Positions 33,669 through 42,999 are shown, numbered from the stretch's first letter. The stretch is DNA of 64,000 bases from Myxococcota bacterium (GCA_022842935.1 JALHOP010000004.1:1-64000), one strand, 5' to 3'. Numbers and translations are program-made. Notes: generated by a model from the letters alone, not told the origin.

Positions 33669-34444
33669 AGGTTCTCTCCTGGAACGTCAACTCGGTGAAG
33701 GCCCGCGAGGAACGGTTCTTCCTCGCGCTTTCGCGTCACCAACCTGACGTCGTCTGCCTGCAAGAGACCAAGGTGCCCGATGGGGCGTTTCCGACCGCGA
33801 AGCTACTCGAGCTCGGCTACCACGCGGCGCTCAACGGCCAGAAGGCCTACAACGGCGTTGCTCTGCTATCGAAGACGCCCATTGACGATGTGCGGGTCGG
33901 CTTTGCCGACGGCGCCGACGATCCGCAAGCACGCTACGTGAGTGGAGTCGTGCAGGGGGTGCGCGTCGCGAGTGTCTATGTGCCCAACGGTAGCACAGTC
34001 GATTCGGACAAGTGGCGCTACAAGATGGAGTGGCTCGCGCGCTTCGAGGCTTACCTCGCCGCCAACCACCGACCCGACGAACCGCTGCTCTTGTGCGGCG
34101 ACTTCAACATCGCGCCGGACCAGCGCGACGTGGCCCGGCCGTTCGAGTGGGAGCACACGGTGCTCTATCACCCTGACGCGCGCGGGGCCTTGGTGTCGCT
34201 CATGCGCTTCGGCCTCGTCGACGTCTTCCGCAAGGCGCGCGAGGAGGGCGGCCTCTATTCGTGGTGGGACTACCGGAATCTGGGGTTTCAACGTGGCAAC
34301 GGCCTGCGTATCGACCTCGTCCTGGGCACGGCCGTTATTGCGGATCGGGTCATCGGCGCCTCGATCGATCGCGACGAGCGCTACCCCAAGGCGCACCCGA
34401 CGCCGCCCAGCGACCACGCCCCGGTCGTCATCGAGCTTCGCTGA
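33665..34444 (+). CDS. xth: Exodeoxyribonuclease III
   Basis: 259 residues from a GTG overlapping the peptidase stop by 4 bp. The motif set is complete: VLSWNVNSVKA, CLQETKVPDG, YNGVALLSKT, CGDFNIAPDQRDV, GLRIDLVLGT and PSDHAPVVIEL. It is the AP-endonuclease/3'-5' exonuclease of base excision repair. Length agrees with the E. coli enzyme (~268). Part of a three-gene unit (peptidase, xth, cls) with minimal spacing. Confidence 0.97.
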   Translation: MKVLSWNVNSVKAREERFFLALSRHQPDVVCLQETKVPDGAFPTAKLLELGYHAALNGQKAYNGVALLSKTPIDDVRVGFADGADDPQARYVSGVVQGVRVASVYVPNGSTVDSDKWRYKMEWLARFEAYLAANHRPDEPLLLCGDFNIAPDQRDVARPFEWEHTVLYHPDARGALVSLMRFGLVDVFRKAREEGGLYSWWDYRNLGFQRGNGLRIDLVLGTAVIADRVIGASIDRDERYPKAHPTPPSDHAPVVIELR

Positions 34445-34450
34445 GCGCCG

Positions 34451-35899
34451 ATGACGGATACGCTACTGACCTACTGGAACGAGCTCGCCACCACTCCGCA
34501 CCTGCGAGCCTACCTCGGCGGCGCCTGGACCCTCTACATCGTCTGGTTGTGCGGCTGGATCGTTCTTCAGAAACGAGAGCCTGCCGCGACGCTGACCTGG
34601 ATTTTGATGCTGGCGTTGATCCCGTACGTCGGCTTCATCATCTATTTCGTCTTTGGGCCGCAGCGAATTCATCGTCAACGCTTGCGCCGCGGCCGGGCCC
34701 GCCAGGGGATGTCGACCTATAGCGACGTCAGCGCGGCGGACGCCGACTGCGTCGAGCTTGCGAAGCTCGCGCAAGCGACGACGGGCCTGCCCCCGAGTAG
34801 CGCGACACGCGCCGAACTCTTGGTGGACGGCGCCGCGACCTTCGATGCGCTGGTTGACGCGGTGACGCGCGCCATCGACCACGTTCACCTCGAGTACTAC
34901 ATCTACGAGCCCGATCAGACCGGGACGCGGCTGCGCGACGCGCTGGTCGAACGAGCACGCGCTGGGGTCGCGGTGAAGCTGCTTATCGACGCGGTCGGCT
35001 CGTCGCGGGTGAGCAGCCGCTTCTTGCGACCGCTCGTCGAGGCTGGTGGCTTGGTGGCCTGGTTTCACCCGACGCGGCTGCGCTCGTTTCGCCGTCCGTG
35101 GGTGAACATGCGCTCGCACCGCAAGCTCGTCGTCATCGACGGTCTGATTGGCTTTACTGGGGGCGTCAACGTCACCGACGACGAAAACGAGCGCATCAAG
35201 GCCGACGCCTATCGCGATCTGCATCTGCGGGTGGAAGGGCCGGTGGTCCGCTCGATGCAACTCACTTTCGTGGAAGATTGGATCTACGGTGCCGGGTGCG
35301 ACGTCGCCGTGTTCGCTAAAACGCAGCTCTGGGGTCGCGAGCGGGCCGCTCCAGGGCCGGTCTCCGCGCAGCTCTTGGTCTCTGGACCAGACAGCTCGTG
35401 GGAGGCAATCCATCGGTTGCACGTCGGCGCTATTCATGAGGCGCGCGAGCGGGTTTGGCTCGCGACGCCGTACTTCGTACCCGGTGAGGCCGCGCTCATG
35501 GCGCTCACGTCCGCGGCGCTAGGCGGTCTCGACGTGCGCCTTTTGGTGCCCCGCCGCAGCGACTCGATCTTCGTCACCTGGGCCGCGCGCTCGTACTTCT
35601 ACGAGTTGCTCGCCGCGGGTGTGCGCATCTACGAATACGGTCCCCGCATGCTTCACACCAAGGCGCTGGTGGCCGACGACATCGCGGTGGTCGGCAGCTC
35701 GAACTTCGATCACCGCAGCTTTCGCTTGAACTTCGAAGCGTCCATGATGATCCGGGATGACGCCTTCGTGAACAATCTCTCAGCGCTCCTCGCCTCCGAG
35801 TTCGAGAGCGCGCGCGAGGTGTCGGCCAACCGCGCGGTGTCGCTGTGGCGCGACCGGCTACCGGAGGCGGTCGCGCGGCTCTTCTCGCCGCTGCTCTAG
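34451..35899 (+). CDS. cls: Cardiolipin synthase (phospholipase D superfamily)
   Basis: 482 residues. Two N-terminal membrane segments (LGGAWTLYIVWLCGWIVL, and WILMLALIPYVGFIIYFVFG), then two PLD domains with HKD motifs: HRKLVVIDGLIGFTGG and HTKALVADDIAVVGSSNFD. This is the ClsA-type plan. It joins two phosphatidylglycerols to make cardiolipin and glycerol at the inner membrane. Starts 6 bp after xth stop. Confidence 0.95.
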   Translation: MTDTLLTYWNELATTPHLRAYLGGAWTLYIVWLCGWIVLQKREPAATLTWILMLALIPYVGFIIYFVFGPQRIHRQRLRRGRARQGMSTYSDVSAADADCVELAKLAQATTGLPPSSATRAELLVDGAATFDALVDAVTRAIDHVHLEYYIYEPDQTGTRLRDALVERARAGVAVKLLIDAVGSSRVSSRFLRPLVEAGGLVAWFHPTRLRSFRRPWVNMRSHRKLVVIDGLIGFTGGVNVTDDENERIKADAYRDLHLRVEGPVVRSMQLTFVEDWIYGAGCDVAVFAKTQLWGRERAAPGPVSAQLLVSGPDSSWEAIHRLHVGAIHEARERVWLATPYFVPGEAALMALTSAALGGLDVRLLVPRRSDSIFVTWAARSYFYELLAAGVRIYEYGPRMLHTKALVADDIAVVGSSNFDHRSFRLNFEASMMIRDDAFVNNLSALLASEFESAREVSANRAVSLWRDRLPEAVARLFSPLL

Positions 35900-35937
35900 A
35901 ATATGGGTGTTCGAACGGCGAGGGCTGATGAGTGCGT

Positions 35938-37068
35938 TCAGCTCGGCCCCGTCGAAGGGATGCTGCGCGCCGCAGCAATCTCGCTCATGACCTCGGCGTT
36001 GGTCTCGTTCTCTGCGGCGGTGGCGAGTGCAGCCCGCGCCTCTTCGTGGCCGTTTGCGTAGCGTCCGAGCGCCCATGCCGCGTGGGCGCGGACGAGCGGC
36101 GATGCGTGCGCATGCAGAGCAGCGACGAGCGGCGCGATGGCTCGCGGGTCGTTACAGTTACCGAGCGCCACTGCAGCGTTGCGAGCGAGCTGCACGCGGC
36201 TCACCCGGCGCATGGCGCTGTCCTTCACCAAGCGCTTGTGCTCGGACGAGCCCATCGCCAGGAGCGTGCTGAGCTCGAGGCTCGTGAAGCGCGCCCGCAT
36301 CTCAGGCGCGACCGGACGTTCCTGCTGAGACGCGTTGAATGGGCAAACCTCCTGACAAATGTCGCAGCCATACACCCAGGTTCCGATCAGGGGTCGCAGA
36401 TCGACTGGGATGGTGCCGCGGAGCTCGATGGTCAGATACGAGATACAGCGCCGCGCATCGAGGATCTGCGCATCGACGATGGCACCCGTTGGACACGCCG
36501 CGATGCACTTCACGCAGCTACCGCAACGTGACCGCTCTGGCATACTTGGCTCGAGGTCGACATCGACGAGGAGCTCGCCCAGAAACACGTAACTGCCGAC
36601 ACCCGGGACGATGCTCATCGTCGACTTGGCGATGAACCCAACACCAGCCCGCTCTGCGGCTTCGCGCTCGAGGATGGGAGCGCTGTCGACGCACGGGCGC
36701 GCGAGCACCGGGCGGCTCGTGAGCGCACCAAGCTTGTCGGCGAGCGCCCGCAGCTTGTTCTTCATCACCGCATGATAGTCGCCGCCCATCGCATAGCGAG
36801 CGACGCGGCCGTGCAGGGCTTTCGCCTCGGAAACATGGCGGGTGTATGGGAGGGCGACGACGATGAGAGTCTTGGCCTCCGCGAGCAGGCTGGTCGGGTC
36901 GGCGCGGCCTGGGTGCTCGGCCATGTAGGCCATCTCGCCGTGACGTCCCTTGGCCAGCCAGTCCGCCAAAGCGTTGCCCCCCCTGGCGAACGGCTCGACG
37001 GGCGAAAATCCAACCCGTACGAAACCAAGCTGCAACGCGGCGTCGCGCACCTCTTCGGCCAAGGACAT
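35938..37068 (-). CDS. queG: Epoxyqueuosine reductase
   Basis: 376 residues. Both [4Fe-4S] cluster motifs are visible: CGSCVKCIAACPTGAI and CDICQEVCPF, with a further Cys (ARRCISYLT). The cobalamin-binding domain is N-terminal. The C-terminal ~110 residues carry HEAT-type repeats (QLARNAAVALGNCNDPRAI, VRAHAAWALGRYANG), as in known QueG. It reduces epoxyqueuosine to queuosine in tRNA wobble modification. Convergent with cls (38 bp). Confidence 0.96.
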   Translation of the reverse strand: MSLAEEVRDAALQLGFVRVGFSPVEPFARGGNALADWLAKGRHGEMAYMAEHPGRADPTSLLAEAKTLIVVALPYTRHVSEAKALHGRVARYAMGGDYHAVMKNKLRALADKLGALTSRPVLARPCVDSAPILEREAAERAGVGFIAKSTMSIVPGVGSYVFLGELLVDVDLEPSMPERSRCGSCVKCIAACPTGAIVDAQILDARRCISYLTIELRGTIPVDLRPLIGTWVYGCDICQEVCPFNASQQERPVAPEMRARFTSLELSTLLAMGSSEHKRLVKDSAMRRVSRVQLARNAAVALGNCNDPRAIAPLVAALHAHASPLVRAHAAWALGRYANGHEEARAALATAAENETNAEVMSEIAAARSIPSTGPS

Positions 37069-37135
37069 TTTGACGCATGTCTACGTCAAGACATCCCGAT
37101 TGTCAGCCGCTGCGGGCACTGATAGCCACCCGCTC

Positions 37136-37804
37136 ATGAGCGCTGCCGCAATGACCTTCATCGAAGACGTCGCAAAGATGCCACTCATGAAGCTGCCGGT
37201 GCGCTCGACTGTCGTGGAGGTTGGCACTGGTCGCGTGCTGTTCTCGCCGGGCTCGATGATGAGCGACGCGCAACTCGAGGGTGCCGGCGAGGTGACCGAC
37301 ATCGTCGCGCCGAGCTTGTGGCACACGGACGGCGGACCACGCGCCGCCAAAGTTCACCCGAAGGCCCGTCTCTGGGGGCCCCCCGGCATACGTGCGAAGC
37401 ACCCAGGCCATCCGTGGTTCGTACTGGGTGAAGACCCCTGGCCGCACGTGAGCGAGCTGCAGCTCGTCCCCATCGCTGGCATGCCGAAGGTCCGTGAGCA
37501 CGCGCTCTACCACGTCGCGTCGCGGTCGCTGCTCATCGTCGACCTCGCCTTCAACATCGTCGACCCCAAGGGGCTTGGCGCGCGCATGGTTTTGCAGCTG
37601 CTCTCGGATGCGTATCGACGCTTTGCGGTGAGCCGCATGTTCATGATGCTCGTGAAGGACCGGCGAGCGTTCACGGCATCGCTCGCGCCGATCGCCCAGC
37701 TCGACATCGCGCGCGTGGTCCCGGCCCACGGTGACGTCGTCGAGACCGATGCCAAGGACCGGCTGCTCGCTGCTCTGCGTGAACGCAAGGTCGCGCTTAC
37801 CTAG
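37136..37804 (+). CDS. MBL-fold protein of the DUF4336 type
   Basis: 222 residues from ATG 37136; the longer in-frame ATG at 36950 overlaps queG and adds no recognisable sequence. It has the pattern of DUF4336-like MBL-fold proteins: a conserved Asp/His-poor start (LFSPGSMMSDAQLEG), a hydrophobic LLIVDLAFNI, then VPAHGDVVET as a metal-binding-like end. The classical HxHxDH is missing, so it may be non-catalytic or metal-free. Divergent to queG (67 bp) and convergent to rlmN (3 bp). Function unknown. Confidence 0.75.
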   Translation: MSAAAMTFIEDVAKMPLMKLPVRSTVVEVGTGRVLFSPGSMMSDAQLEGAGEVTDIVAPSLWHTDGGPRAAKVHPKARLWGPPGIRAKHPGHPWFVLGEDPWPHVSELQLVPIAGMPKVREHALYHVASRSLLIVDLAFNIVDPKGLGARMVLQLLSDAYRRFAVSRMFMMLVKDRRAFTASLAPIAQLDIARVVPAHGDVVETDAKDRLLAALRERKVALT

Positions 37805-37807
37805 GTT

Positions 37808-38956
37808 CTAGGTCGCAGCTTCGCGGCTTTGCGGCAGTGGCACGGTTTCGCCGAGCTGGCCGCAGGCCGCGGAGATGTCGCGGCCACGCGGTCGACGGAG
37901 GATTGCGTTCATGCCGTGCCGCTTGAGCTCACGCTCGAAGGCGAGAACCTGACTCCACTCGGGTGTCTTGAGCTCGGTGCGGTCGTGCGCGTTGAGCGGC
38001 AACAGGTTCACCTTCACGGGGATATCGCGGAGCAAGTGGGGCAGGCGTCGCGCGTCTTCGATGGTGTCGTTGACGCCGCCCAGCAAGACATATTCGATGG
38101 TGATGCGCCGGCGCGGTTGCAGCGGGTAGGCTCGCAGAGCCGTGATCAGCTCTTCGAGCGGCCACTTCTTGGTGATCGGCATGACCTGCTGGCGGACCGC
38201 ATTGGTCGTCGCGTTCAGCGAGATGGCGAGCTGAGTCGGTAGGTCGCGACCGAGGTCGTAGATGCGCGGGACGATTCCGCTGGTGCTCACCGTGATGCGC
38301 TTCGATGGAAACGCCGCGCCCATCGGATCGAGCAAGATGCCGATGGCGCGCGTCACCTGGGCGTAGTTCAAGAGGGGCTCGCCCATCCCCATGAAGACGA
38401 TGTTGGTGACTTGGGCTCGCTCGCCGAACGGCGCGACGTCATCGCGGACGGCGAGCACCTGGCCGACAATCTCCGCCGCCGAAAGATTGCGGTTTCGTTT
38501 CAGCGAAGCGGTGAAGCAAAACTTACACCCCACCGCGCAGCCGGTCTGACTCGATACACAAAGGGTGTTGGTACGCGAACCGCGCGCCACTTCAGGGATG
38601 TAAACCGCCTCGAAGATGGAGCCGTCGTTCGCTTTGAGCTTGTACTTGCGGGTCCCGTCGGTCGAGGCTTGCACCTGCTCGACCTTCGGCCGGTCGATGT
38701 CGAACGTCGCCTCGAGCGCATCGCGCAGCTTCTTGCTGATGTCGGTAAGGTCCGCGAAGCTCGTCACGCGGCGGTGGAAAAGACCCTGGAAGATTTGGCG
38801 GCCGCGATAGCGTTGTTCGCCGGCGGCTTCCGCGAAACGCTCGAGCTCAGTGATCGGCACACCCAGAAGGCTGGGCCTGCCGTCGGGCGGCGGTGCCGAA
38901 AGTGCGTCGAGCGACTCGAGGGCTTTGAGGACGAGCTCGGTGTGGATGGACGACAT
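37808..38956 (-). CDS. rlmN: 23S rRNA/tRNA adenine-C2 methyltransferase
   Basis: 382 residues. The radical SAM motif is CAVGCKFCFTAS (C-x3-C-x2-C variant), with MGMGEPLLNYAQV and STSGIVPRIYDL downstream, and a C-terminal RGRDISAACGQL containing the acceptor Cys. Start MSSIHTELVLKAL is compatible with family N termini. It methylates A2503 of 23S rRNA and A37 of tRNAs. Single gene, convergent with the DUF4336-like gene. Confidence 0.97.
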   Translation of the reverse strand: MSSIHTELVLKALESLDALSAPPPDGRPSLLGVPITELERFAEAAGEQRYRGRQIFQGLFHRRVTSFADLTDISKKLRDALEATFDIDRPKVEQVQASTDGTRKYKLKANDGSIFEAVYIPEVARGSRTNTLCVSSQTGCAVGCKFCFTASLKRNRNLSAAEIVGQVLAVRDDVAPFGERAQVTNIVFMGMGEPLLNYAQVTRAIGILLDPMGAAFPSKRITVSTSGIVPRIYDLGRDLPTQLAISLNATTNAVRQQVMPITKKWPLEELITALRAYPLQPRRRITIEYVLLGGVNDTIEDARRLPHLLRDIPVKVNLLPLNAHDRTELKTPEWSQVLAFERELKRHGMNAILRRPRGRDISAACGQLGETVPLPQSREAAT

Positions 38957-39073
38957 CGCTGAAAGAGTAAACCATGCCGCAGGGCACTTGGGCTATCACC
39001 TGTGGGTCGCTCACTGCCGAACGCGCAAGGGCGGGGTCGGGCGCCCTCGAGCTAGACGCGAGTCGACCTAGTG

Positions 39074-40585
39074 TCAGCGCACCGAAAGCACGACGTCGAT
39101 CGCCGCGTCGATGTCGCTCTCGTGCAGGCGAAAATCAGGCGAGCAGGGATCGGGCGCGGCGCCTGTACAGACGTGCGGACGGACGCCAACGCCGTGCGGG
39201 GTGCTGCCGCGCGGACCAAAGTAGCGGCCCGTCGTGACGCGGAGTGGCACGTCGAGCGACCGGGCTTGTAGGCTGCCCTTGCCGCCGGAGGTTGTCCCCA
39301 TGAGCCTAGCACGCCCGTTTTCGCTCAAGGCCAACGCTGTGAGCTCGGCCGTCGACAACGAACCGCCGTTGATGAGCACCACCACTGGCAGCCCGCGCGC
39401 GATGTCTCCAGGCGTCGCGTCGTAGGTCGCGCTGGCGCCAGACGCACGCGGATGGCGCAGCTCGACGATGCGTCCGCTATCGAGGAAGTGGTCGGCGACC
39501 TCGACACCCGCCGCGACGTGGCCGCCGCCGTTGGCACGTAGGTCGAGAATGACGCCGGCGAGCTCCGGATGTTGCCGCCGCATGTATTCGATATGTCGCC
39601 TAACGGCCTCGGCCGTATCGGGGTCGAACATGGGGATGCGGATGACGGCAACCCCACGGCGGAGATAGCTACTGACACGAGGGGCGCGGAGTAGCGCGCG
39701 GAGAGACCGCACCGTGAGCCGTTGACCGTTGCGCTCAACCGTGAAGGACACCGGTCCGCTCGGGCGTCGCGCCAAGCTTTCGTTGATCTGGTTCAGGCTC
39801 GCGTCGCGCAGGTCGTCGCCGCCCACGGCGATCAACTGGTCGCCGGGTTCAAGGCCTGCCAACGCCGCCGGCGAGCCTGGAGCGACCACAGAGATGACCG
39901 GCGCCCCGCGTTGGAGAGCGAACGCGATGCCAAAGGTTCCCTGAGAAGCGTCCGGGTCGACGTAGCGGGTGCCGGGGTCGAGATACTCGGGCAGGAAGCC
40001 AAAGAACCTCTCTGTGAACCTGTCGCGCGGCAGGAGCCTTGGCCTTGCGCGGTCGAGGACGTCGACGGCATCGCGTACGACGTCGGCCCAGGCGGGACCC
40101 ACCAGGTAGCCAGGAACGAGCCCAGCCTCGCCGCTCTCGCGGGTCCCGGCCTCCTCGTCGCGCAGGAGGGCCGCGGTGTCGGGCAGGCGTCGGCGCGAAA
40201 GGTAGGTTTCGCCATCGTGGAACACGAGGTCGCCGCCTTCGACGTGCAGCGTAAGCCGTCCGTCGCCGCGGACCATGTGGCGCAGCCCAGCCAGGACGAG
40301 CTCGTCGAAGGTCAAGGGTCGCTGGTAGGTCTCGACGAGAACGTTCAGGGCCGCGGCGATGGCGAGGGTATCGACGGGCCTTGGTTCGGTTGGCGACGCT
40401 GGCCGCCGTAAACCGGCGGCGAGGGGAGAGCCGACCGCCGCGCTGCGGCGGGGAGGGCGGGGCACTGTGAACGACGGAGCCTCGTGGTGAGTTCCAGTTT
40501 CGGCTGCGGCGACGGCCCAGCCCGTGGCTGAAGCCGAAGCGCTCGGCGCGCGGAGATAGACCGCCTCGGCGACCCGTAAGGACAT
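39074..40585 (-). CDS. S41-family (CtpA-type) peptidase with PDZ domain
   Basis: 503 residues from ATG 40585; the longer form to 40810 would overlap the transglycosylase gene and is rejected. PDZ at ~215-305 (VISVVAPGSPAALAGLEPGD). Catalytic S41 domain at ~330-500: ILDLRANGGGHVAA, VLINGGSLSTAELTAL (Ser nucleophile) and TTSGGKGSLQ (Lys base), the usual dyad. No clean signal peptide is seen, so localisation is uncertain. It follows the lytic transglycosylase by 34 bp on the same strand; that pair suggests cell-wall turnover, since CtpA-type proteases often degrade murein hydrolases. Confidence 0.88.
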   Translation of the reverse strand: MSLRVAEAVYLRAPSASASATGWAVAAAETGTHHEAPSFTVPRPPRRSAAVGSPLAAGLRRPASPTEPRPVDTLAIAAALNVLVETYQRPLTFDELVLAGLRHMVRGDGRLTLHVEGGDLVFHDGETYLSRRRLPDTAALLRDEEAGTRESGEAGLVPGYLVGPAWADVVRDAVDVLDRARPRLLPRDRFTERFFGFLPEYLDPGTRYVDPDASQGTFGIAFALQRGAPVISVVAPGSPAALAGLEPGDQLIAVGGDDLRDASLNQINESLARRPSGPVSFTVERNGQRLTVRSLRALLRAPRVSSYLRRGVAVIRIPMFDPDTAEAVRRHIEYMRRQHPELAGVILDLRANGGGHVAAGVEVADHFLDSGRIVELRHPRASGASATYDATPGDIARGLPVVVLINGGSLSTAELTALALSENGRARLMGTTSGGKGSLQARSLDVPLRVTTGRYFGPRGSTPHGVGVRPHVCTGAAPDPCSPDFRLHESDIDAAIDVVLSVR

Positions 40586-40619
40586 CGACGCGATATCGGG
40601 AGGGGGAGGGGCGGGTTGC

Positions 40620-42662
40620 TTACTTGTTCGCTGCCAGCGCGCCGCTTTCGACGTAGCTGAAGGTCCGCATGCCGGCGAGGATACGGCGGACGTAGGCGCG
40701 CGTCTCCTCGTACGGGATTTCTTCGACGAAGATATCGACGGGCAGGTCACCCTGGGCTTGACGCCACCGCGTGACCGCGCCGGGACCCGCGTTGTAGGCG
40801 GCCAATGCATATTCGGAGCGACCGCCGAAGGCCCGCAGCATGCGGCCGAGGTACTTCATGCCGATGCGCATGTTCAACTCGGGGTCGTAGAGATCCGCCG
40901 TGTCGAGACCTCCGCGTCTGTCCTCGCGGACAAGCTCGCGAGCGGTGGGAATCATGAGCTGCATGAGGCCGACGGCGCCAACACCGGACACGGCGCGCGG
41001 GTTGAAGGCGCTCTCCTGGCGAATCAAGGCGACGACCAGCGGAAAATCCATCTTTGTTTCGGTCGTGACACGACGCGCGAGCTCGACGATGCGGCTTGGG
41101 AATACGCGGCCAAGGACCGCGCGACCGTCCGGGCTCTCGGGGAAGCGCGACTGACGCTGCCAACGCACACGCGCTAGCCACTTGTCGGCATTGAGGTCGC
41201 GCAGTGCGCTCTCGAGCATACGCAGCTCGTGCGGTCCGAGCTTCGACAGCTTGGCGTCGATCGCGGGCAGCGCTTTGACAGCGCGGCGGCTCATCCCGGC
41301 TTGTGTCAGTTGCGCGATGTAGTCGACGCTTTCGTCGATCGCGATCGGCCCCGATGGGTAGACGGCGTCCGTGATATCGGTGTGCTGAATGAGCCTGGCG
41401 GCCCGATGGGCATAGTAATCGAGCGGGAACGCGGCGATGAGGAAGGCTAGCTCTTGGTCCGCTGTCGCGGCGTCGCCAATCTCCTGTGCAGCGCGCGCAC
41501 CCCAGTAGAGACTCTGCGCGGCGAACGGACCGTATTCCGATTCCGTGAAAAGAGTGCGGAAGAATTGGCGGGCCTTCGAGTAGTCACCCGTGCGGAAAGC
41601 GACCCAGCCAAGACCCCACAGAGCTTGCTCACGCGCGATGCCAGTTGGGTTTGCGACAAGCTGCGCTTCGAAACGCTTCCGCGCCTCTGGGTAATGACGG
41701 AACTCGATGGCCGTCTGGCCAGCAAGTGCCAAGGCTTCGTGAGCCAGGTGGTCGTCGGCGTTGGCCGCGACGCTGTCGAAGTGCCGCATCGCCGCGTTGT
41801 AGTTGCCTCGGCGGCGTTCGGCCTCTCCGAGGCTGCGGGCGATTGCCCGCTTGAGCGGAGCGTAGCGCGTCATTCCATAGGCGACGGTCAAGGTACGGGC
41901 GGCTTCGTCGTGTTTTTCGCTGCGCAGCAGACGAACACCGCGGGCGTGTCGCGCTTCGGCCGCCAGGATGCTGCCACGCGGCGCCTTTGCCACCAAGGCA
42001 CCGATGAGCCCGTCGATGTCGGTCGGCGCGCGCGCGAGTCGGTGGGTGGCCTGCGGTACCAGGCGTTCAATCACCGCGCGGTCAGCTCCGCGATACGGCG
42101 CGCCGGAGCTTACGGGGACGCCTGCAAGCTCACGTAGGGCATAGATACCCCAGATGCCGTCGCACTCTCCCCACCACAGACGGCGCAAGTCGGCGATGGC
42201 AGCGGCGTCGCGCCCTGCCGCGAGGCTTGCGGAGCCGCGCAGATAGAGTAGCTCTGGGTTCTCGATGCGCCCGATGGTGTCTTCACCTTCTTCATCGGCG
42301 TCGCCGAGTAGCCCCAAGAGCTCGATGTCGCGGCCAGCTTCATGTAGCGCCCACGCTTGTAGCGTGCGTGCAGCGCTCGCGTGAGGACCCTCGGGGGCGA
42401 GGGTGGCGAGCAGGTCGGCGGCGGCGTCGGCGCGGCCAAGATCCAAAAGACCCTCGGCGCGAGCGAGAGTGCGCAGGCTCTCGTCATCGTCACGCGCCGT
42501 CTTCTGTTCTGCCTTCGCGACCGGCACATGCGTCTGTTTCGACGGACTGCTGGGGCCTTGGGCGGACGTGGGCGCGAGCGGCAGAAATGCGCCCAAGAGC
42601 CCACCGACGAGCACCATGGTGCGGAAGGGTGGGGGAGCAGGTCGTTGCGACCGAGCGTCCAT
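40620..42662 (-). CDS. Soluble-type lytic transglycosylase
   Basis: 680 residues from ATG 42662 (MDARSQRPAPPPFRT); a signal-type stretch MVLVGGLLGAFLPLAPTSA follows from residue ~16. The long central part is a superhelical TPR-like domain (RRGNYNAAMRHFDSVAANAD, GDYSKARQFFRTLF). The C-terminal SLT domain (~525-660) has the catalytic Glu in LIRQESAFNPRAVSG, then GLMQLMIPTARE, and ALAAYNAGPGAV. This is a Slt70-like enzyme cleaving peptidoglycan glycan strands. Length similar to E. coli Slt (~645). Confidence 0.93.
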   Translation of the reverse strand: MDARSQRPAPPPFRTMVLVGGLLGAFLPLAPTSAQGPSSPSKQTHVPVAKAEQKTARDDDESLRTLARAEGLLDLGRADAAADLLATLAPEGPHASAARTLQAWALHEAGRDIELLGLLGDADEEGEDTIGRIENPELLYLRGSASLAAGRDAAAIADLRRLWWGECDGIWGIYALRELAGVPVSSGAPYRGADRAVIERLVPQATHRLARAPTDIDGLIGALVAKAPRGSILAAEARHARGVRLLRSEKHDEAARTLTVAYGMTRYAPLKRAIARSLGEAERRRGNYNAAMRHFDSVAANADDHLAHEALALAGQTAIEFRHYPEARKRFEAQLVANPTGIAREQALWGLGWVAFRTGDYSKARQFFRTLFTESEYGPFAAQSLYWGARAAQEIGDAATADQELAFLIAAFPLDYYAHRAARLIQHTDITDAVYPSGPIAIDESVDYIAQLTQAGMSRRAVKALPAIDAKLSKLGPHELRMLESALRDLNADKWLARVRWQRQSRFPESPDGRAVLGRVFPSRIVELARRVTTETKMDFPLVVALIRQESAFNPRAVSGVGAVGLMQLMIPTARELVREDRRGGLDTADLYDPELNMRIGMKYLGRMLRAFGGRSEYALAAYNAGPGAVTRWRQAQGDLPVDIFVEEIPYEETRAYVRRILAGMRTFSYVESGALAANK

Positions 42663-42735
42663 CACCAGGCGATCGTAGCAAGCGGGCACACCACGTCCCA
42701 AAAAACACACAAAAACCTGCCTGAATTTTTTCGCT

Positions 42736-42754
42736 GGTGGGCATACGTGCCACC
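42736..42754 (+). promoter_or_regulatory. Short hairpin upstream of the transglycosylase gene
   Basis: GGTGgGCA and TGCCACC form a 7-bp stem with one bulged G and a TACG loop, 74 bp upstream of the transglycosylase start and in an unusually A/T-rich stretch (runs of A and T). Role not known; it might be the 5' end of a leader RNA. Confidence 0.3.
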
Positions 42755-42763
42755 ATCACCCAC

Positions 42764-42868
42764 ATGATTGATGTCGCGGTCTTGGATGAACCCCGGGCTC
42801 GGTTATGGACAGCGATTGGCCTCACGGCGATCGTCGTCGCTCTCAACGTTTTCCTGGCAATCATCTAA
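42764..42868 (+). CDS. Possible 34-residue small membrane protein
   Basis: An ATG-TAA frame encodes 34 residues, with a C-terminal hydrophobic segment (WTAIGLTAIVVALNVFLAII). It looks like a single-span membrane miniprotein, but no ribosome site is evident (CACCATCACCCAC precedes the ATG), so it may be fortuitous. It stands alone between the transglycosylase and the large inverted repeat, with A/T-rich DNA before it. Confidence 0.35.
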   Translation: MIDVAVLDEPRARLWTAIGLTAIVVALNVFLAII

Positions 42869-42870
42869 GC

Positions 42871-42929
42871 AACGTGCGTCAGGGCCGCGACGCAACGGGG
42901 TGTTCCGAAACCCCAACTTGACGCACGTT
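42871..42929. repeat. Nested 59-bp inverted repeat
   Basis: AACGTGCGTCA (42871-42881) and TGACGCACGTT (42919-42929) are perfect 11-bp arms; a second hairpin GGGGT/ACCCC (about 42897-42901 and 42910-42914) lies inside. It begins 2 bp after the miniprotein stop and ends 70 bp before the first RHH gene. It could be a terminator, a structured RNA or an operator. Confidence 0.65.
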
Positions 42930-42999
42930 CGACCTCGGGTTAGACCCTCCTCGCTGCTGAAGTTGAGTTTCCATCCGCGACAGACGGAGCCGACGGTTC

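Noticed and set aside
42871-42929. Integron attC-like site
   Set aside because: It is a nested inverted repeat, but the outer ends do not fit the attC core (RYYYAAC and GTTRRRY) and there is no integrase or cassette array nearby.
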